DNA of 55,100 nt from positions 1 to 55,100 of IMG/VR virus record IMGVR_UViG_3300030328_000649; one strand, written 5' to 3'. Source of the DNA: a virus. The translations under genes and the position numbers were made by a program. The notes under the pieces are model-generated. The model did not search any database, was not told the origin of the DNA, and worked only from the letters and a program-made list of their open reading frames with translations. Shown piece by piece: positions 1-9,872 of this stretch; within the stretch, counting starts at the first letter, position 1; each line of letters opens with the position of its first letter.

Positions 1-216
1 TAGCTGAAAGAGCATTGTGTCCAATAGCTGTATTTCCATCAGCAGTTGTTGTTGCATCTCCTGCAAGCGCACCTAAAAATACATTCCTATTACCTGTAGT
101 AATAGCTAATCCAGCATCAGTACCTATAGCTATATTATAGGTATTTGCAGTATCTCCATTTTGTGCAGTTAAAGCACGATAACCTATTGCAATAGAGTCG
201 CTTCTAGTATCTTCTG
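1..216. repeat. Long direct repeat shared with 54449-54664
   Basis: The first 216 bases match 54449-54664 in the same orientation with 7 mismatches by my count. Both copies encode the same stretch of fibre repeats in the same frame. The copies are not identical, so this is not a simple terminal redundancy; it is a duplicated fibre module. Confidence 0.9.
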
Positions 217-346
217 CAGTTAAAGCGTTAGTACCAATAGCTATATTTTTTGTACCGTCAGTAAGACTGTCACCTGCAGTACTTCCTATTTTTATATTGT
301 TATTACTAGATTCTAGTAGCTCTGCAGGTACTGTTGTATTCGCCAT
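1..346 (-). CDS. Tail fibre, N-terminal part (runs off the left edge)
   Basis: The reading frame starts with ATG at 346 and is open to the window edge (115 codons), so the C-terminus is missing. After a short N-terminus (MANTTVPAELLESS) it consists of repeats of the NTAIG-x-x-AL type, the collagen-like or YadA-head-like repeats that form beta-helical trimers in phage fibres. It starts 4 nt after the stop of the fibre gene upstream, so it belongs to the same transcript. Residues from EDTRSDSIAIGYRAL onward are almost identical to the fibre that enters the window on the right (53355-55100). The two may be the two ends of one gene or close paralogues. A direct join of the window ends is out of frame by one base. 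Confidence 0.8.
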   Translation of the reverse strand, partial: MANTTVPAELLESSNNNIKIGSTAGDSLTDGTKNIAIGTNALTAEDTRSDSIAIGYRALTAQNGDTANTYNIAIGTDAGLAITTGNRNVFLGALAGDATTTADGNTAIGHNALSA

Positions 347-349
347 TCT

Positions 350-1867
350 TTATTCCCCTTTCTTTAGTTTTTCTATTTCTGCTGAGAGTTCTTGTACTGC
401 TTTTACTAACATTGGAATAAACGCTGATTCACCTACTGCTTGAACACCTGATGGGTTTTCTTCCCAACCATCAAAGCCTTCATAGATGTCAGAATGTTTA
501 TCTATTGCTTCTTTAACTTCTTGAGCTATAAATCCGTGTTGTAGTCCGCTTCTTCCTTTTACTCTTTCTTCTGAGCCTTCTTCGTAATCTTCTGTTAAAC
601 TTGGATCAACATCTTTTTTCTTTTTAAATTCAAATATTTTAGGTTGTAAGTCATTTATAAATGAAAGACCAGCAGTAGCATCTTGTATATTTTCTTTTAT
701 TCGTCTATCAGAACTTGCTGCTACTGTAGTTGATCCAGCAGTTAAAGTTGTCCAAGCACCTGACTTACCATATGTAAGTTTTCCATCACCTTGTCCTACT
801 TGGTTATAACCAATAGCAGTTTCATATTCAACACCTGTAGCACTTGCTCTAACATCTCTTCCTAGATAAATATTATAATTACCTGTTGTAACAGTTGCTC
901 CCGCACCTTTTCCTAAAGCACTATTATCTGCTCCTGTGGTAATAGCATCTAAAGCTGCGTGTCCCATTGCTGTATTAGCAGAGCCTGTGGTGTTTGCTGC
1001 TAAAGAGTTTTTACCGAATGCTGAATTTGAAGCACCTGTGGTGTTAGCTTCTAATGCGCTGTGTCCAAATCCTGAGTTAAACGAAGCTGTGGTGTTTGCT
1101 TGTAAGGCATTTTGTCCAACTGCGGTATTAGTACCACCTGTTGTGTTTGCATCTAAAGCATTTTGACCAACTGCGGTGTTGTTTGCACCTGTGGTATTGG
1201 CTCGTAATGCGTCATATCCAACTGCAGTATTATAAGAAGCTGTAGTGTTTCCGTATAAGGCTTGTTCTCCAACCGCAACATTTTGAGTACCTGTGGTATT
1301 AGTAGCTAGTGCATTTACACCTGTCGCTGTATTATTTGCTCCAGTAGTATTTGCTCCTAAAGCAGCATATCCTAAACCTGTGTTACTACCTGCTGTAGTA
1401 TTAGCATCTCCTGCTAACCCACCGATAAAAGTATTAAATTGACCTGTGGTAACTGCTGCACCAGCTTCGTGTCCTATAGCAGTATTATATCCATCTGTGG
1501 CACTTCCAAAAGTTTGTGCGCTTAAAGCATTATGACCAACCGCTACTGATCTACTGCCGTTTACATTAGCTAATAATGCTTGATGTCCAACTGCAACATT
1601 TCTCGCACCGACTGTATTAGCACTTAAAGAATTAGCACCAATAGATATATTTCTATCTGCAGTAGTATTTGCTGCTAAAGCTTCATTACCTATAGCTACA
1701 TTATCACTACCTGAAGTTGTTGCTGTACCTGCGTTATCACCTATAAAGGTGTTATCAACACCTGAAGTAATGGCATCACCAGCTCCATCACCTACAACTA
1801 CTGTATCGTCTGCAGAGCCTCCTGTGTAGTTACCAAGTAATGCTCCTGTTACTTTTGTTATTGCCAT
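350..1867 (-). CDS. Tail fibre with C-terminal S74 chaperone domain
   Basis: 505 aa. Residues about 20-360 are some twenty repeats of about 14-18 aa of the form NTT-G-x-NTA-x-G-x-x-AL, expected to build a long trimeric beta-structured shaft. Residues 385-505 are a peptidase S74 intramolecular chaperone: it begins SSDRRIKENI, containing the Ser-Lys dyad expected for self-cleavage, then has GFIAQEV and ends in a coiled coil (PMLVKAVQELSAEIEKL). In this family the domain trimerises the fibre, then cuts itself off. It lies between a 92-aa protein gene and another fibre gene. The protein probably binds the host surface. The fold and family are clear; the receptor is unknown. Confidence 0.88.
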   Translation of the reverse strand: MAITKVTGALLGNYTGGSADDTVVVGDGAGDAITSGVDNTFIGDNAGTATTSGSDNVAIGNEALAANTTADRNISIGANSLSANTVGARNVAVGHQALLANVNGSRSVAVGHNALSAQTFGSATDGYNTAIGHEAGAAVTTGQFNTFIGGLAGDANTTAGSNTGLGYAALGANTTGANNTATGVNALATNTTGTQNVAVGEQALYGNTTASYNTAVGYDALRANTTGANNTAVGQNALDANTTGGTNTAVGQNALQANTTASFNSGFGHSALEANTTGASNSAFGKNSLAANTTGSANTAMGHAALDAITTGADNSALGKGAGATVTTGNYNIYLGRDVRASATGVEYETAIGYNQVGQGDGKLTYGKSGAWTTLTAGSTTVAASSDRRIKENIQDATAGLSFINDLQPKIFEFKKKKDVDPSLTEDYEEGSEERVKGRSGLQHGFIAQEVKEAIDKHSDIYEGFDGWEENPSGVQAVGESAFIPMLVKAVQELSAEIEKLKKGE

Positions 1868-1885
1868 TCTCTATGTCTCCCTAGT

Positions 1886-2164
1886 TTAAGGTGTACCAGA
1901 AGCAGCATCACGTTCTGTTCTGGTTTTATAATCTGATCTAGCTGTTACAAGCGTTACAAAGTCTGCTTTGTTACTTGGTATAGCATCTGTAAATGATGAG
2001 TCTTCCATAAGTTTAACTGTCCACTCTTGTTGCATACGTTTCCAACACCCATTAATTTTTCCAGACATAGCAGCTTGCGCCCACTCATTAATGTTTGTTA
2101 TATCGTTTAAAAGACACTTTTGATCTGTATCATCTACTTCTATTGTTATTGTTAATTTTGCCAT
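1886..2164 (-). CDS. Small conserved tail-region protein
   Basis: 92 aa, starting MAKLTITIEVDD with a good AAGGAGG-like Shine-Dalgarno sequence just upstream. It has a Trp- and Cys-containing core (INEWAQAAM, GCWKRMQQEW). I recall similar proteins next to fibre genes in marine phages but can assign no function. Its place between two fibre genes suggests a fibre-associated or assembly protein. No signal peptide or membrane segment is visible. Confidence 0.7.
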   Translation of the reverse strand: MAKLTITIEVDDTDQKCLLNDITNINEWAQAAMSGKINGCWKRMQQEWTVKLMEDSSFTDAIPSNKADFVTLVTARSDYKTRTERDAASGTP

Positions 2165-2204
2165 TTTATTAAACCTCCTTTAAGGTTAATTATTTCGTTA
2201 TTGT

Positions 2205-5200
2205 TTAACAGGCTAAAAAGCCACTAAAATGAGAATCTACATCCCACGAAATATCAGTTTGTGCAGTTCCACCTGATATATAGATAACCACATAAGCAGT
2301 ATCACTTGCGTCCATATCTATAAGATGCGATGCCGCGCAAGTCATATAATTTAAATCACCATTAAATTCAGTAGGGTCAAGTAAAAGACATTCATAGTTT
2401 CTATTGGTCGTTTTTAAATAAATGTGAACATAAGCGTGTGCTGAATCAACACCAGTTATGCGGAGTTGGACATTCATTTGATATTTACCATCAACAGGTG
2501 CAGTAAAAGTATTTGATGCGAAGTCTGAGTTTTGGTCAAATACTTCAGTTTCCCAAGTAACTGTAACAGCAGAATCTAATGCTATATTATATTGAAAAGC
2601 ATTTTTTTGTACTAAGAAAGCTGGTTGTAATGGTTTAGTAACTGCGCCTGTAGAGTCAATTTTTTGATGCACAACATTATTTGTGCGAAACTCCATATAG
2701 CCATTTGCTCTATTAATTACTTGAGTATTAGCACCATTTTGTGCAAATACACTTTCGCTACTTCCTGATACAGCACTAAAAGCACCTTCTGTGCCTTTAA
2801 CTTGAATAACTTTATTATACCCACCGCCATTTGTTATGCTTGTTGCACCTACTGATAAATGCCCTGCCGAAGTAAGACGCATCTTTTCGGCTGCAGCTTC
2901 AGAAGCTCCTGTCATAAACGAAAGACTTGTAGCGTTACTAGAAGAACTAAAGTCTCCTTCTGATATTGCTTGTATAGCTGCTGCAGTTAGTAGAGCATCT
3001 GTGCCTGTTCCTTCGTTAGGAGAAGAAAAACTAATCTTAGCTAGTACATCATCTGCTGCTATATCAGCTTCTGCAGTTTGTAAGTTTAAGTTAAACGTAC
3101 TATTATCTGCAGTTGCAGGGTTTTTAAGGGTAAGTGATGTAGAGTTTAAAACAGCTACTTCACTACCTTCTATATCCATTCTTATGACATCTTCGTCAGA
3201 ACTCTCCTCAACTTGAATCTTTGTATCTAGGTCAGCGTCAAGTAATTGATTAGCTGTAGTACTAGAAGTATTCGTATTTGTAATAGCTTCTACTAAGACA
3301 TCATCAGGAGGCGCAGTACTAAATGTAAGTGTAGTACCACTAATTGCGTAGTTAGACTTTGATTGGTAAACTCCATCGAAGAAAACCTGAACATTATTTT
3401 CGTGTACAGGTGCTACACTAAGAGTCAAAGTAGTATCAGAACCATCTCCTGTCATAGTGTTAATAGTATTATTAGATCCACCTACAGTTGTTGTGCTATG
3501 ATACGCTGTAATAACTCTACCGTTTGCAGGAGCTGTAGCAAACGTAAGTGTAGTTCCTGAAACTGAGTAAGTATTGTGTGCTTGGAATACACCGTCTATA
3601 AAGACCATTAAGTTATTTTCATCATCAGGAGCATTTGACAACGTGAAAGTTGTGTCTGAACCATCACCTGCGTAGATGTTAGTGTCCATATTAGTACCAG
3701 AGCCACCTCCAATACTTCCCCACGAATCCGTATACCCTTCAAATTTTCCAGTTGTACTGTTGTATCTAAAGTATCCTGCAGCACCTGTTGGTCTTTGTGC
3801 TGTTGTACCTACTGGTAAGTGCATAGCGTCTGTAAAGCTTCCAATATCCAAACTTACATCTGGTGAAGCGTTACCAATACCTACACGATTTGTCGAAGAG
3901 TCAACAACTAAAGTATTTGAATCCCAGTTAAAGTCTCCTGTACCACCAGTTAATGCTGTAAGTGTTCCAAGACTTGTCACGTTTGTCTGAGCTGCAGTAC
4001 TTAGAGTACCTGCTAATTCACCACTAGATCCATACACAACAGCTTTTGAGTTGACTACAGTATTTGCTGTTGAACCATCTAATAGATTTATTTCTGTTGC
4101 AGTTGACGTTACACCATCTAATATGTTTAATTCTGCTGCCGTGCTTGTTACACCATCAAGAATATTTAATTCGGCTGCTGTTGAAGTTACTGTTGTGCCG
4201 TTAATAGACAACGCATCTGTTTCTAATGTACCGTCTATGTCAGCATCGCCTGATATGTCAAGTGTAGCTGCATCTAACTCACCAGTTACTGTAAAGTTTC
4301 TAAGACCTGTGTAATCTTTGTTAGAGTCTAGTATAACTGCTTTAGAAGCGATTGCTGTTCCAACTGCTGTAGAACCTAAGTCTAATGCGTTAATCTCTCC
4401 AACAACTACAGTAGCTCCATCAAGTATATTAAGTTCTTCTGGTGTAGAACTAATCTGAGTAGTTGATGCAGCCGCTAATACTGGAAGAGTACCTGATACA
4501 TTCGGTAAATTAATTGTTCTATCACCTGTAGCATCTATGCTTGAAAGCGTAGTTTCGTGTGCATCTGCTGTAGCTCCTTCAAAAACTACTGCGTTACTAG
4601 CGTTCATTGTAACAGAGTTTACTGTAGTAAACGTACCCGATACAGAAACATTAGGAACAGTTAGTGTACTTGTTGATGGGTTATAGTAAAGATCTCCGTC
4701 TGATTCTAAACCTAAATTACCACCATCTAAATCTCCACCTGCTGTAAAGATAATAGCGTTGTTTTCGTTTGTGCTTTCGTTATCTGTAATTGTAACAGTT
4801 GTAGCTACTGTAGCAGTATTTACTGTAGTTCCTGCAATAACACTTGCTAAAGCTGTACCATTAACTGTAATTGCATCAGCTTCTAAAGTACCATCTATAT
4901 CTACGTCACCACTAATATCTAATGTAGCAGCATCAAGTTCTCCAGAGATTGTGATGTTTCTACCACCAGTTATGTCTTTGTTAGAATCTGTAACGATTGC
5001 TTTACTTGCAATAACTGTACCATTTGTAATACCATCTATAAGGTTAATGTCTGTAGCACTTGCAGTAACTCCGTCAAGGATATTCAATTCTGCTGCAGTA
5101 CTTGTAACTGCTGTACCATTTATAGATAATGCGTCTGTCTCAAGAGTACCATCAATATCTGCATCGCCTGAAACATCTAACGAACCTGCATCAAGTTCTC

Positions 5201-6656
5201 CTGTAAGAGTAATGTTACGGAAACTTGCAACGTCTTTGTTAGCGTCTACAGTAACTACTTTACTTGCTACTACAGTACCTACTGCAGATCCTGTGTCGCT
5301 GTAGTTTAGTTCTGCTGCTGTAGCTGTAACACCATCCATAATGTTTAGCTCTGCTGCTGTGGCAGAAATTGCAGTACCGTTAAAGTTTATAGCATCTGCA
5401 TAGACTGTACCATCAAAGTAACCATCTTTAAATTCGTATGAGCTTGAACCTAGATCAACATCGTTATCTGTTGTAGGTAGTATAGATCCATTGTTAAATG
5501 TAACTTGACTTTCACCGCCTGTAGTTACTGTAATAACATCCGATCCACTAAATGTAATTGAAGTGTTAGTATCTGTATCACCTGAGATACTATCAAGCTG
5601 AATATCACCTACGTTAGCTAATGCAGCATCTCCAAAGTCTAATGCGCCAGCTACTGTTAACGTACCTGATATGTCTACATTAGCGTTTATATCCACTAAA
5701 GTAGCATTAAGTTCTATTTCATCTGTAGCATTAATATCTAATACTGTAGCACTTGGAGCGTTAATGTACTGTGAAGCATCATTAAACTGTAGAGCCATTG
5801 TGCTATTAAGAAGTAATCCTGTATCAGCAACGTGAGTAAGTGTTACATCTTGATCATCTCCAAAGTATGCAACTGCTCCATCTGCTAAATAAAGATCACT
5901 AAACTCTAAAGAAGATGTTCCTAAAGCAGCTCCGTCAGAAGCATCGGGTACAAAAGCTGTATTAGCTGTAATGGTTGTACCTACAATAGTAGTAGCAGAA
6001 CTTGCACCTATTGTAGCTCCATCAACAGTACCTCCGTTAATATCTGCTGTATCAGCTACAAGACTATCTATATTAGCTGTTCCATCTATGTAAAGATCTT
6101 TCCACTCTGAACCTGATGCACCAATGTCATAAGTATTGTCTGCGCTTGGTAAAAGATTTGAAGCTACATCAGCACTAAAAGCTACTGTATCAGAAGCTGC
6201 ATCACCAAATGTTAAGTTACCTGCGATTGTAGCAGCACCTGTAACAGTTAAATTACCACCTACAGCTACGTTACCTGTAGTAGTTATTGCATCTATGTAA
6301 GCATTTTTAAAGTATAGTGAGCTAGTACCAAGATCAACATCGCTGTCTGTAACAGGAGAAAGAACACCATCAGATATTCTTATTTGTTCTACTGCAGCAC
6401 TAGATACTTCTACAAAGACTCCCCATCTATTATTAGTACTATCTACAACAATCTTATTAAGAAAGTCTAAATCACCAATAGTATGTATGTTACCGCCTTG
6501 TCCAGCAGTACCATCGTGTCTGTGTCCTGTAGATGATGCACTACTTGAAGAGTAACTAAAAGAGTTTAAAAGTTGATTGTATTCGTTGTTAAAAAGCGCA
6601 GCAGTTATTGTATCCCCATCTGCTATCGAACTTTGTCTGGTATATGCTTGAGCCAT
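2205..6656 (-). CDS. Giant tail fibre with C1q-like tip
   Basis: 1483 aa. The N-terminus (to about residue 60, ending in a TGHRHDG motif) resembles virion-attachment parts of marine phage fibres. The shaft has repeated modules: several copies of ELNILDGVT preceded by TSTAA, and long units of the form DSNKD-x-x-x-RNIT-x-x-GELDA-x-x-LDISGD-x-DIDGTLE, which suggest expansion by duplication. Around residues 980-1130 are two related DGSDTT-x-TLS / VFIDGVFQ units. The last 140 residues look like a C1q/TNF-type jelly roll (FTAPVDGKYQMNVQLRI, ending SHFSGFLAC), a likely receptor-binding tip. No S74 domain is present, unlike the other fibres. Probably the main long tail fibre. Confidence 0.85.
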   Translation of the reverse strand: MAQAYTRQSSIADGDTITAALFNNEYNQLLNSFSYSSSSASSTGHRHDGTAGQGGNIHTIGDLDFLNKIVVDSTNNRWGVFVEVSSAAVEQIRISDGVLSPVTDSDVDLGTSSLYFKNAYIDAITTTGNVAVGGNLTVTGAATIAGNLTFGDAASDTVAFSADVASNLLPSADNTYDIGASGSEWKDLYIDGTANIDSLVADTADINGGTVDGATIGASSATTIVGTTITANTAFVPDASDGAALGTSSLEFSDLYLADGAVAYFGDDQDVTLTHVADTGLLLNSTMALQFNDASQYINAPSATVLDINATDEIELNATLVDINANVDISGTLTVAGALDFGDAALANVGDIQLDSISGDTDTNTSITFSGSDVITVTTGGESQVTFNNGSILPTTDNDVDLGSSSYEFKDGYFDGTVYADAINFNGTAISATAAELNIMDGVTATAAELNYSDTGSAVGTVVASKVVTVDANKDVASFRNITLTGELDAGSLDVSGDADIDGTLETDALSINGTAVTSTAAELNILDGVTASATDINLIDGITNGTVIASKAIVTDSNKDITGGRNITISGELDAATLDISGDVDIDGTLEADAITVNGTALASVIAGTTVNTATVATTVTITDNESTNENNAIIFTAGGDLDGGNLGLESDGDLYYNPSTSTLTVPNVSVSGTFTTVNSVTMNASNAVVFEGATADAHETTLSSIDATGDRTINLPNVSGTLPVLAAASTTQISSTPEELNILDGATVVVGEINALDLGSTAVGTAIASKAVILDSNKDYTGLRNFTVTGELDAATLDISGDADIDGTLETDALSINGTTVTSTAAELNILDGVTSTAAELNILDGVTSTATEINLLDGSTANTVVNSKAVVYGSSGELAGTLSTAAQTNVTSLGTLTALTGGTGDFNWDSNTLVVDSSTNRVGIGNASPDVSLDIGSFTDAMHLPVGTTAQRPTGAAGYFRYNSTTGKFEGYTDSWGSIGGGSGTNMDTNIYAGDGSDTTFTLSNAPDDENNLMVFIDGVFQAHNTYSVSGTTLTFATAPANGRVITAYHSTTTVGGSNNTINTMTGDGSDTTLTLSVAPVHENNVQVFFDGVYQSKSNYAISGTTLTFSTAPPDDVLVEAITNTNTSSTTANQLLDADLDTKIQVEESSDEDVIRMDIEGSEVAVLNSTSLTLKNPATADNSTFNLNLQTAEADIAADDVLAKISFSSPNEGTGTDALLTAAAIQAISEGDFSSSSNATSLSFMTGASEAAAEKMRLTSAGHLSVGATSITNGGGYNKVIQVKGTEGAFSAVSGSSESVFAQNGANTQVINRANGYMEFRTNNVVHQKIDSTGAVTKPLQPAFLVQKNAFQYNIALDSAVTVTWETEVFDQNSDFASNTFTAPVDGKYQMNVQLRITGVDSAHAYVHIYLKTTNRNYECLLLDPTEFNGDLNYMTCAASHLIDMDASDTAYVVIYISGGTAQTDISWDVDSHFSGFLAC

Positions 6657-6676
6657 AGTTAAATTCTACCTTATTG

Positions 6677-8293
6677 TTATTGTCTTCCCGATGGTCTGTA
6701 GTTTATATATAATCCGTGTATTGTGTACGGAGCTTTGGTATCGTTACTAAATATTTTAAAGAAGTTACTGTGTCCACTTCCTGTTAGTGTAGCTCTTACT
6801 AATGGATTCTCTGGCGCACCAAAAGTACTTGTTCCAAAAACTGCACCTGTGTCTCCAAATATAGAAGGTGTTGCTGCAATAATACCTACGTCTGTTGGTT
6901 GTAGTCTATCTGTACTATCGTAATCAAATCTTACTCTAAGAGTAGGCTCTACTTCTCCTTCTGGATTTATAGATACTTTAATGTGATCTAAAGTTTTTAA
7001 AGTTCCAAAGTCTCCATAATCAAAATCAGGCGATTGGAACTCTGCATTTATATTTGTTTCAGTTCCTACAGGATTAAAACTACTTCCTGTGTCGTGATTA
7101 TAAATATATCCCCCTCTATCTCCGTGATACATCTTTTCTCTACCTGCAGCATTAAATCCAGAAGCTACTGCAGGAGCTTGTATTCCTAAAGTTTCAGACC
7201 ATTCAAAACCTCTAGCTGTAAGTGTACCTATAATTCCTTTAGAGTTAGCTGTCGATTGTGTTGACGAACTATAATACATTCTGTATTGAGACTTATCTCT
7301 AAGTACTACACTACTAAATTCGTATGTAAAAGCACTATCAAGTATTTTATTTACAATAGGTTGTATCGGTTTACTGATAGTTCCTAACTCGACATCACCA
7401 ATTCTTGCTGTACCTGCAATGGTTCTAAAGCCATCAGGAGCTAGGAAGATCAAGTCACCTGCAAATTCCTGTATAGTTTTACCATCTACACAACCTACGT
7501 TCTTAGTAACTGGTACAATAGCTATCGTACTTGAGTTATTTATGTTCTGTAACTTATATATAGAGTTTTTACAAAATATAAATAGTTCATCACGGAAAGA
7601 TTTAAGTCCTACTACTTGATCATCTAATACAATACTACCTGATCCTGAACTTGTAAAATCATCTATGTCACTTGTACCGCTATAAAAGATTGTGTTCTTT
7701 GCTGTAGCTGCACCTGCAACTACTAAATGTTTATCGTGGATTACACAAAACTTAGGATAATGTGTACCACTTACTGTAATCTCTTTTGCAAAGTAAGTCC
7801 TACTACTTAGTGCATCTCCAGTACCTGTCATTTTAAAATAGAAAGGTTTTACTCCAGAGCCTTCATCAGTAATAACTACTTCACCATAATCTGTATTACC
7901 TTCAAAAGTTGTAAAGTGTGTCTTACTTTGTGAAGTTCTAGTTAACGCACTACGACCTGTAAAGGTACTGTAGTTATCTCCACCACCTGCTACACTATCT
8001 TTATTTATCTGTAGCCAACTATCTCCGTCTTGACTAAAGTAAATATTTGTACCTGATGTTGCAATAACTCCATCAGCGTAAACGTGCATACCTAATATTT
8101 CATTAGAGCTATTAGGTCTTGTTCCATCTCCTAATTGCGTATAACCATTTATACGTCTGTATCCACCTTTAGCAGATACTTCAAAATTTACTAGCCTTGT
8201 TGCATTTCCCGGTTTTTGTAAAAGCTCTAATGAATTACTAGACTTATCTAAACCCCCTTGCAACGCAACTGAAAATGGTTGCGAAGCTGCCAT
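6677..8293 (-). CDS. Tail nozzle-like structural protein (T7 gp12 / P22 gp10 role)
   Basis: 538 aa. The sequence is rich in short beta-strands and turn motifs (GYRRINGYTQLGDG, HVYADGVIATSGTNIYFSQDG, HDKHLVVAGAA), as in beta-propeller tail proteins. Its ATG overlaps the stop of the adaptor gene by 1 nt (TGATG), so translation is coupled. The order coat, adaptor, this gene, fibres is the standard head-to-tail order of podoviruses, in which the protein after the adaptor is the nozzle. The role rests mainly on position and general composition; a P22-type stabilisation protein is an alternative name for the same slot. Confidence 0.6.
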   Translation of the reverse strand: MAASQPFSVALQGGLDKSSNSLELLQKPGNATRLVNFEVSAKGGYRRINGYTQLGDGTRPNSSNEILGMHVYADGVIATSGTNIYFSQDGDSWLQINKDSVAGGGDNYSTFTGRSALTRTSQSKTHFTTFEGNTDYGEVVITDEGSGVKPFYFKMTGTGDALSSRTYFAKEITVSGTHYPKFCVIHDKHLVVAGAATAKNTIFYSGTSDIDDFTSSGSGSIVLDDQVVGLKSFRDELFIFCKNSIYKLQNINNSSTIAIVPVTKNVGCVDGKTIQEFAGDLIFLAPDGFRTIAGTARIGDVELGTISKPIQPIVNKILDSAFTYEFSSVVLRDKSQYRMYYSSSTQSTANSKGIIGTLTARGFEWSETLGIQAPAVASGFNAAGREKMYHGDRGGYIYNHDTGSSFNPVGTETNINAEFQSPDFDYGDFGTLKTLDHIKVSINPEGEVEPTLRVRFDYDSTDRLQPTDVGIIAATPSIFGDTGAVFGTSTFGAPENPLVRATLTGSGHSNFFKIFSNDTKAPYTIHGLYINYRPSGRQ

Positions 8294-9060
8294 CAGAAAT
8301 AAATCCTATCGTCTGTCATGCTTTTTGGTTGAGGATTAATAAGATTAGATTTCATGTACTTCATACCTTTCTTATAATCATCTAATGCAAAAGCTGCTTG
8401 TTGTAAGTTTTCTTTAAACTGATGAACATAATAACGTGTTCTAGCTAATATAACAGGAGCATATTGGTCAGGAAGAATGATAGCATCACCGTGTGCTGAT
8501 AAAGCAGTTGGTTTAGCATAAGCATAAAAATGCACGTTATATACTTTATCTGGTATAGGGCTAAGTCCAAACTTACGATGATCTGGACTGCGTATAACAT
8601 AACGAGGTTCTCCATAGACTTGACCATCTGCATCATCTGAATTTTCTGCATCTCTTAAATATCTTTTCCAATCTGTTAAAGATATAAACTTTAAACCTTT
8701 AGAAACATAAGGAGCAGATTCTCCTGATACACTTATTGTTGTAATATAAAAATCATCCCAATCTATAGAAGCATAGTCTGTAGTTATACTAGAGCTTCCT
8801 GCTTTAAGCGTATACCATCTAGTTCCTGCTACACTTGCTACAGTTACGTTACCGTAAAAAGGATCTGTTTCTCCACTAGCTGCTGCTGCAAAAAAAGGTA
8901 GTTGAGGTTCTTCGTTAGCTATATCATTTAACGATCTATTAATTGATTCTTTAACAAAAGCTTGAATACCTACAGCACTTGAAAAGTTTGATGATGTAAG
9001 TTGAACTTCGTTAAGCTCTCTTAAAGTCTCATTAGCGAGTGTTAAATATGTTGTAGCCAT
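8293..9060 (-). CDS. Head-tail adaptor (tail tubular protein A-like)
   Basis: 255 aa. It starts MATTYLTLANETLRELNEV and has a helical N-terminus, a beta-rich middle, and a C-terminal helical stretch (RTRYYVHQFKENLQQAAFALDDYKKGMKYM), as in the T7 gp11 / P22 gp4 adaptor class. Its start overlaps the stop of the preceding 55-aa gene by 1 nt, and its stop overlaps the next start. It probably forms the ring between portal and nozzle. The assignment rests on family resemblance plus gene order. Confidence 0.7.
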   Translation of the reverse strand: MATTYLTLANETLRELNEVQLTSSNFSSAVGIQAFVKESINRSLNDIANEEPQLPFFAAAASGETDPFYGNVTVASVAGTRWYTLKAGSSSITTDYASIDWDDFYITTISVSGESAPYVSKGLKFISLTDWKRYLRDAENSDDADGQVYGEPRYVIRSPDHRKFGLSPIPDKVYNVHFYAYAKPTALSAHGDAIILPDQYAPVILARTRYYVHQFKENLQQAAFALDDYKKGMKYMKSNLINPQPKSMTDDRIYF

Positions 9061-9227
9061 TATTTACCCTTTTTCTTTTTACCAAAAATACGATCATAGT
9101 TATCGTTGTACTTCTGTTTTGCTTCACCAGAATATGCGCTACCTAACAATCCTAAGACTCTAGTGCTTTTAGGCTTACTAGAGCCATTTAGGATCATAGG
9201 ATTTTTATCGTTTCCTATCTGTGGCAT
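9060..9227 (-). CDS. 55-aa basic protein before the adaptor
   Basis: ATG at 9227, TAA at 9060-9062. The start follows the preceding stop by 2 nt and the stop overlaps the adaptor ATG (TAATG), the junction style used throughout this operon, so the frame is real despite its size. It begins MPQIGNDKNPMILNGSSKPK and ends in a lysine-rich tail (RIFGKKKKGK). The segment RVLGLLGSAYSGEAKQKY is the most hydrophobic part but is too short and polar for a clear membrane segment. It is probably a minor virion or assembly protein. Function unknown. Confidence 0.7.
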   Translation of the reverse strand: MPQIGNDKNPMILNGSSKPKSTRVLGLLGSAYSGEAKQKYNDNYDRIFGKKKKGK

Positions 9228-9229
9228 GT

Positions 9230-9820
9230 CTACTGATCAGGAGTAGAGCCGAGATGTAGAAACTCAACTAAATAAGTAACAGTTGTAGCTGCCGTAGCAA
9301 GGTCATTTGCTAGCGGCTTAAGACGAGCATATAGTGTACGAGCAGAAGCACTATACAACGTAGATGCTATAACAATAGCTTCTGAAGTTGCTGGTCCTCC
9401 TACAACACCTGCTGTAGTAGCTGTACTTACAAACTGGTTAGCTGCGTGTCCGTGTGAGTTTTGAATAATATACAAAGGCGCGTTTGCTGTCCAAGTTACT
9501 GCTGATCCGCCATCATCAAGAATAGCTTTCTCATCAATAATTTGACCACCACCTGCTGCAGTACCTAAATCAAAATCAACATCATCGCCTGAAGCTCCTG
9601 CTGTAACAATGTTACCTGCTGGAATAGCAATAAGGTTTCTGATAATAGTATCTGCTGGTTGTGTAAATGAAACATCGTAAGTAGCGTCAGCAGTAACTGC
9701 AATAGTTCCTGTTGTAGCTGAAGTCCACGAAGTACATATGTTGTCAGCAATTTCCTGAACATCTCCTGTTCTAGCTGAGTTGCGCCCTGTATCTCTTACT
9801 TTAAATACTGGGTTTGACAT
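9230..9820 (-). CDS. Virion structural protein, possible capsid decoration
   Basis: 196 aa, Ala/Thr/Gly-rich and strongly beta in character, starting MSNPVFKVRDTGRNSAR. It directly follows the major capsid gene, separated by an intrinsic terminator, which is a common place for decoration or head-fibre proteins. It has no signal peptide, membrane segment or catalytic motif. High expression is plausible because it has a strong Shine-Dalgarno sequence (AAAGGAGACACAAA before ATG). The decoration role is inference from position only. Confidence 0.6.
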   Translation of the reverse strand: MSNPVFKVRDTGRNSARTGDVQEIADNICTSWTSATTGTIAVTADATYDVSFTQPADTIIRNLIAIPAGNIVTAGASGDDVDFDLGTAAGGGQIIDEKAILDDGGSAVTWTANAPLYIIQNSHGHAANQFVSTATTAGVVGGPATSEAIVIASTLYSASARTLYARLKPLANDLATAATTVTYLVEFLHLGSTPDQ

Positions 9821-9872
9821 TTTGTGTCTCCTTTATCTTTAAAAGATAAGTTAGTGTTAATAAAATTTTACT

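Noticed and set aside
1-216. Terminal redundancy proving a closed circular genome
   Set aside because: The two end copies differ at 7 positions and the ends do not overlap. Joining them breaks the fibre frame.
4759-5304. 181-aa plus-strand frame inside the long fibre
   Set aside because: Shadow of the repeated fibre gene; long antisense frames are expected from its biased codons.
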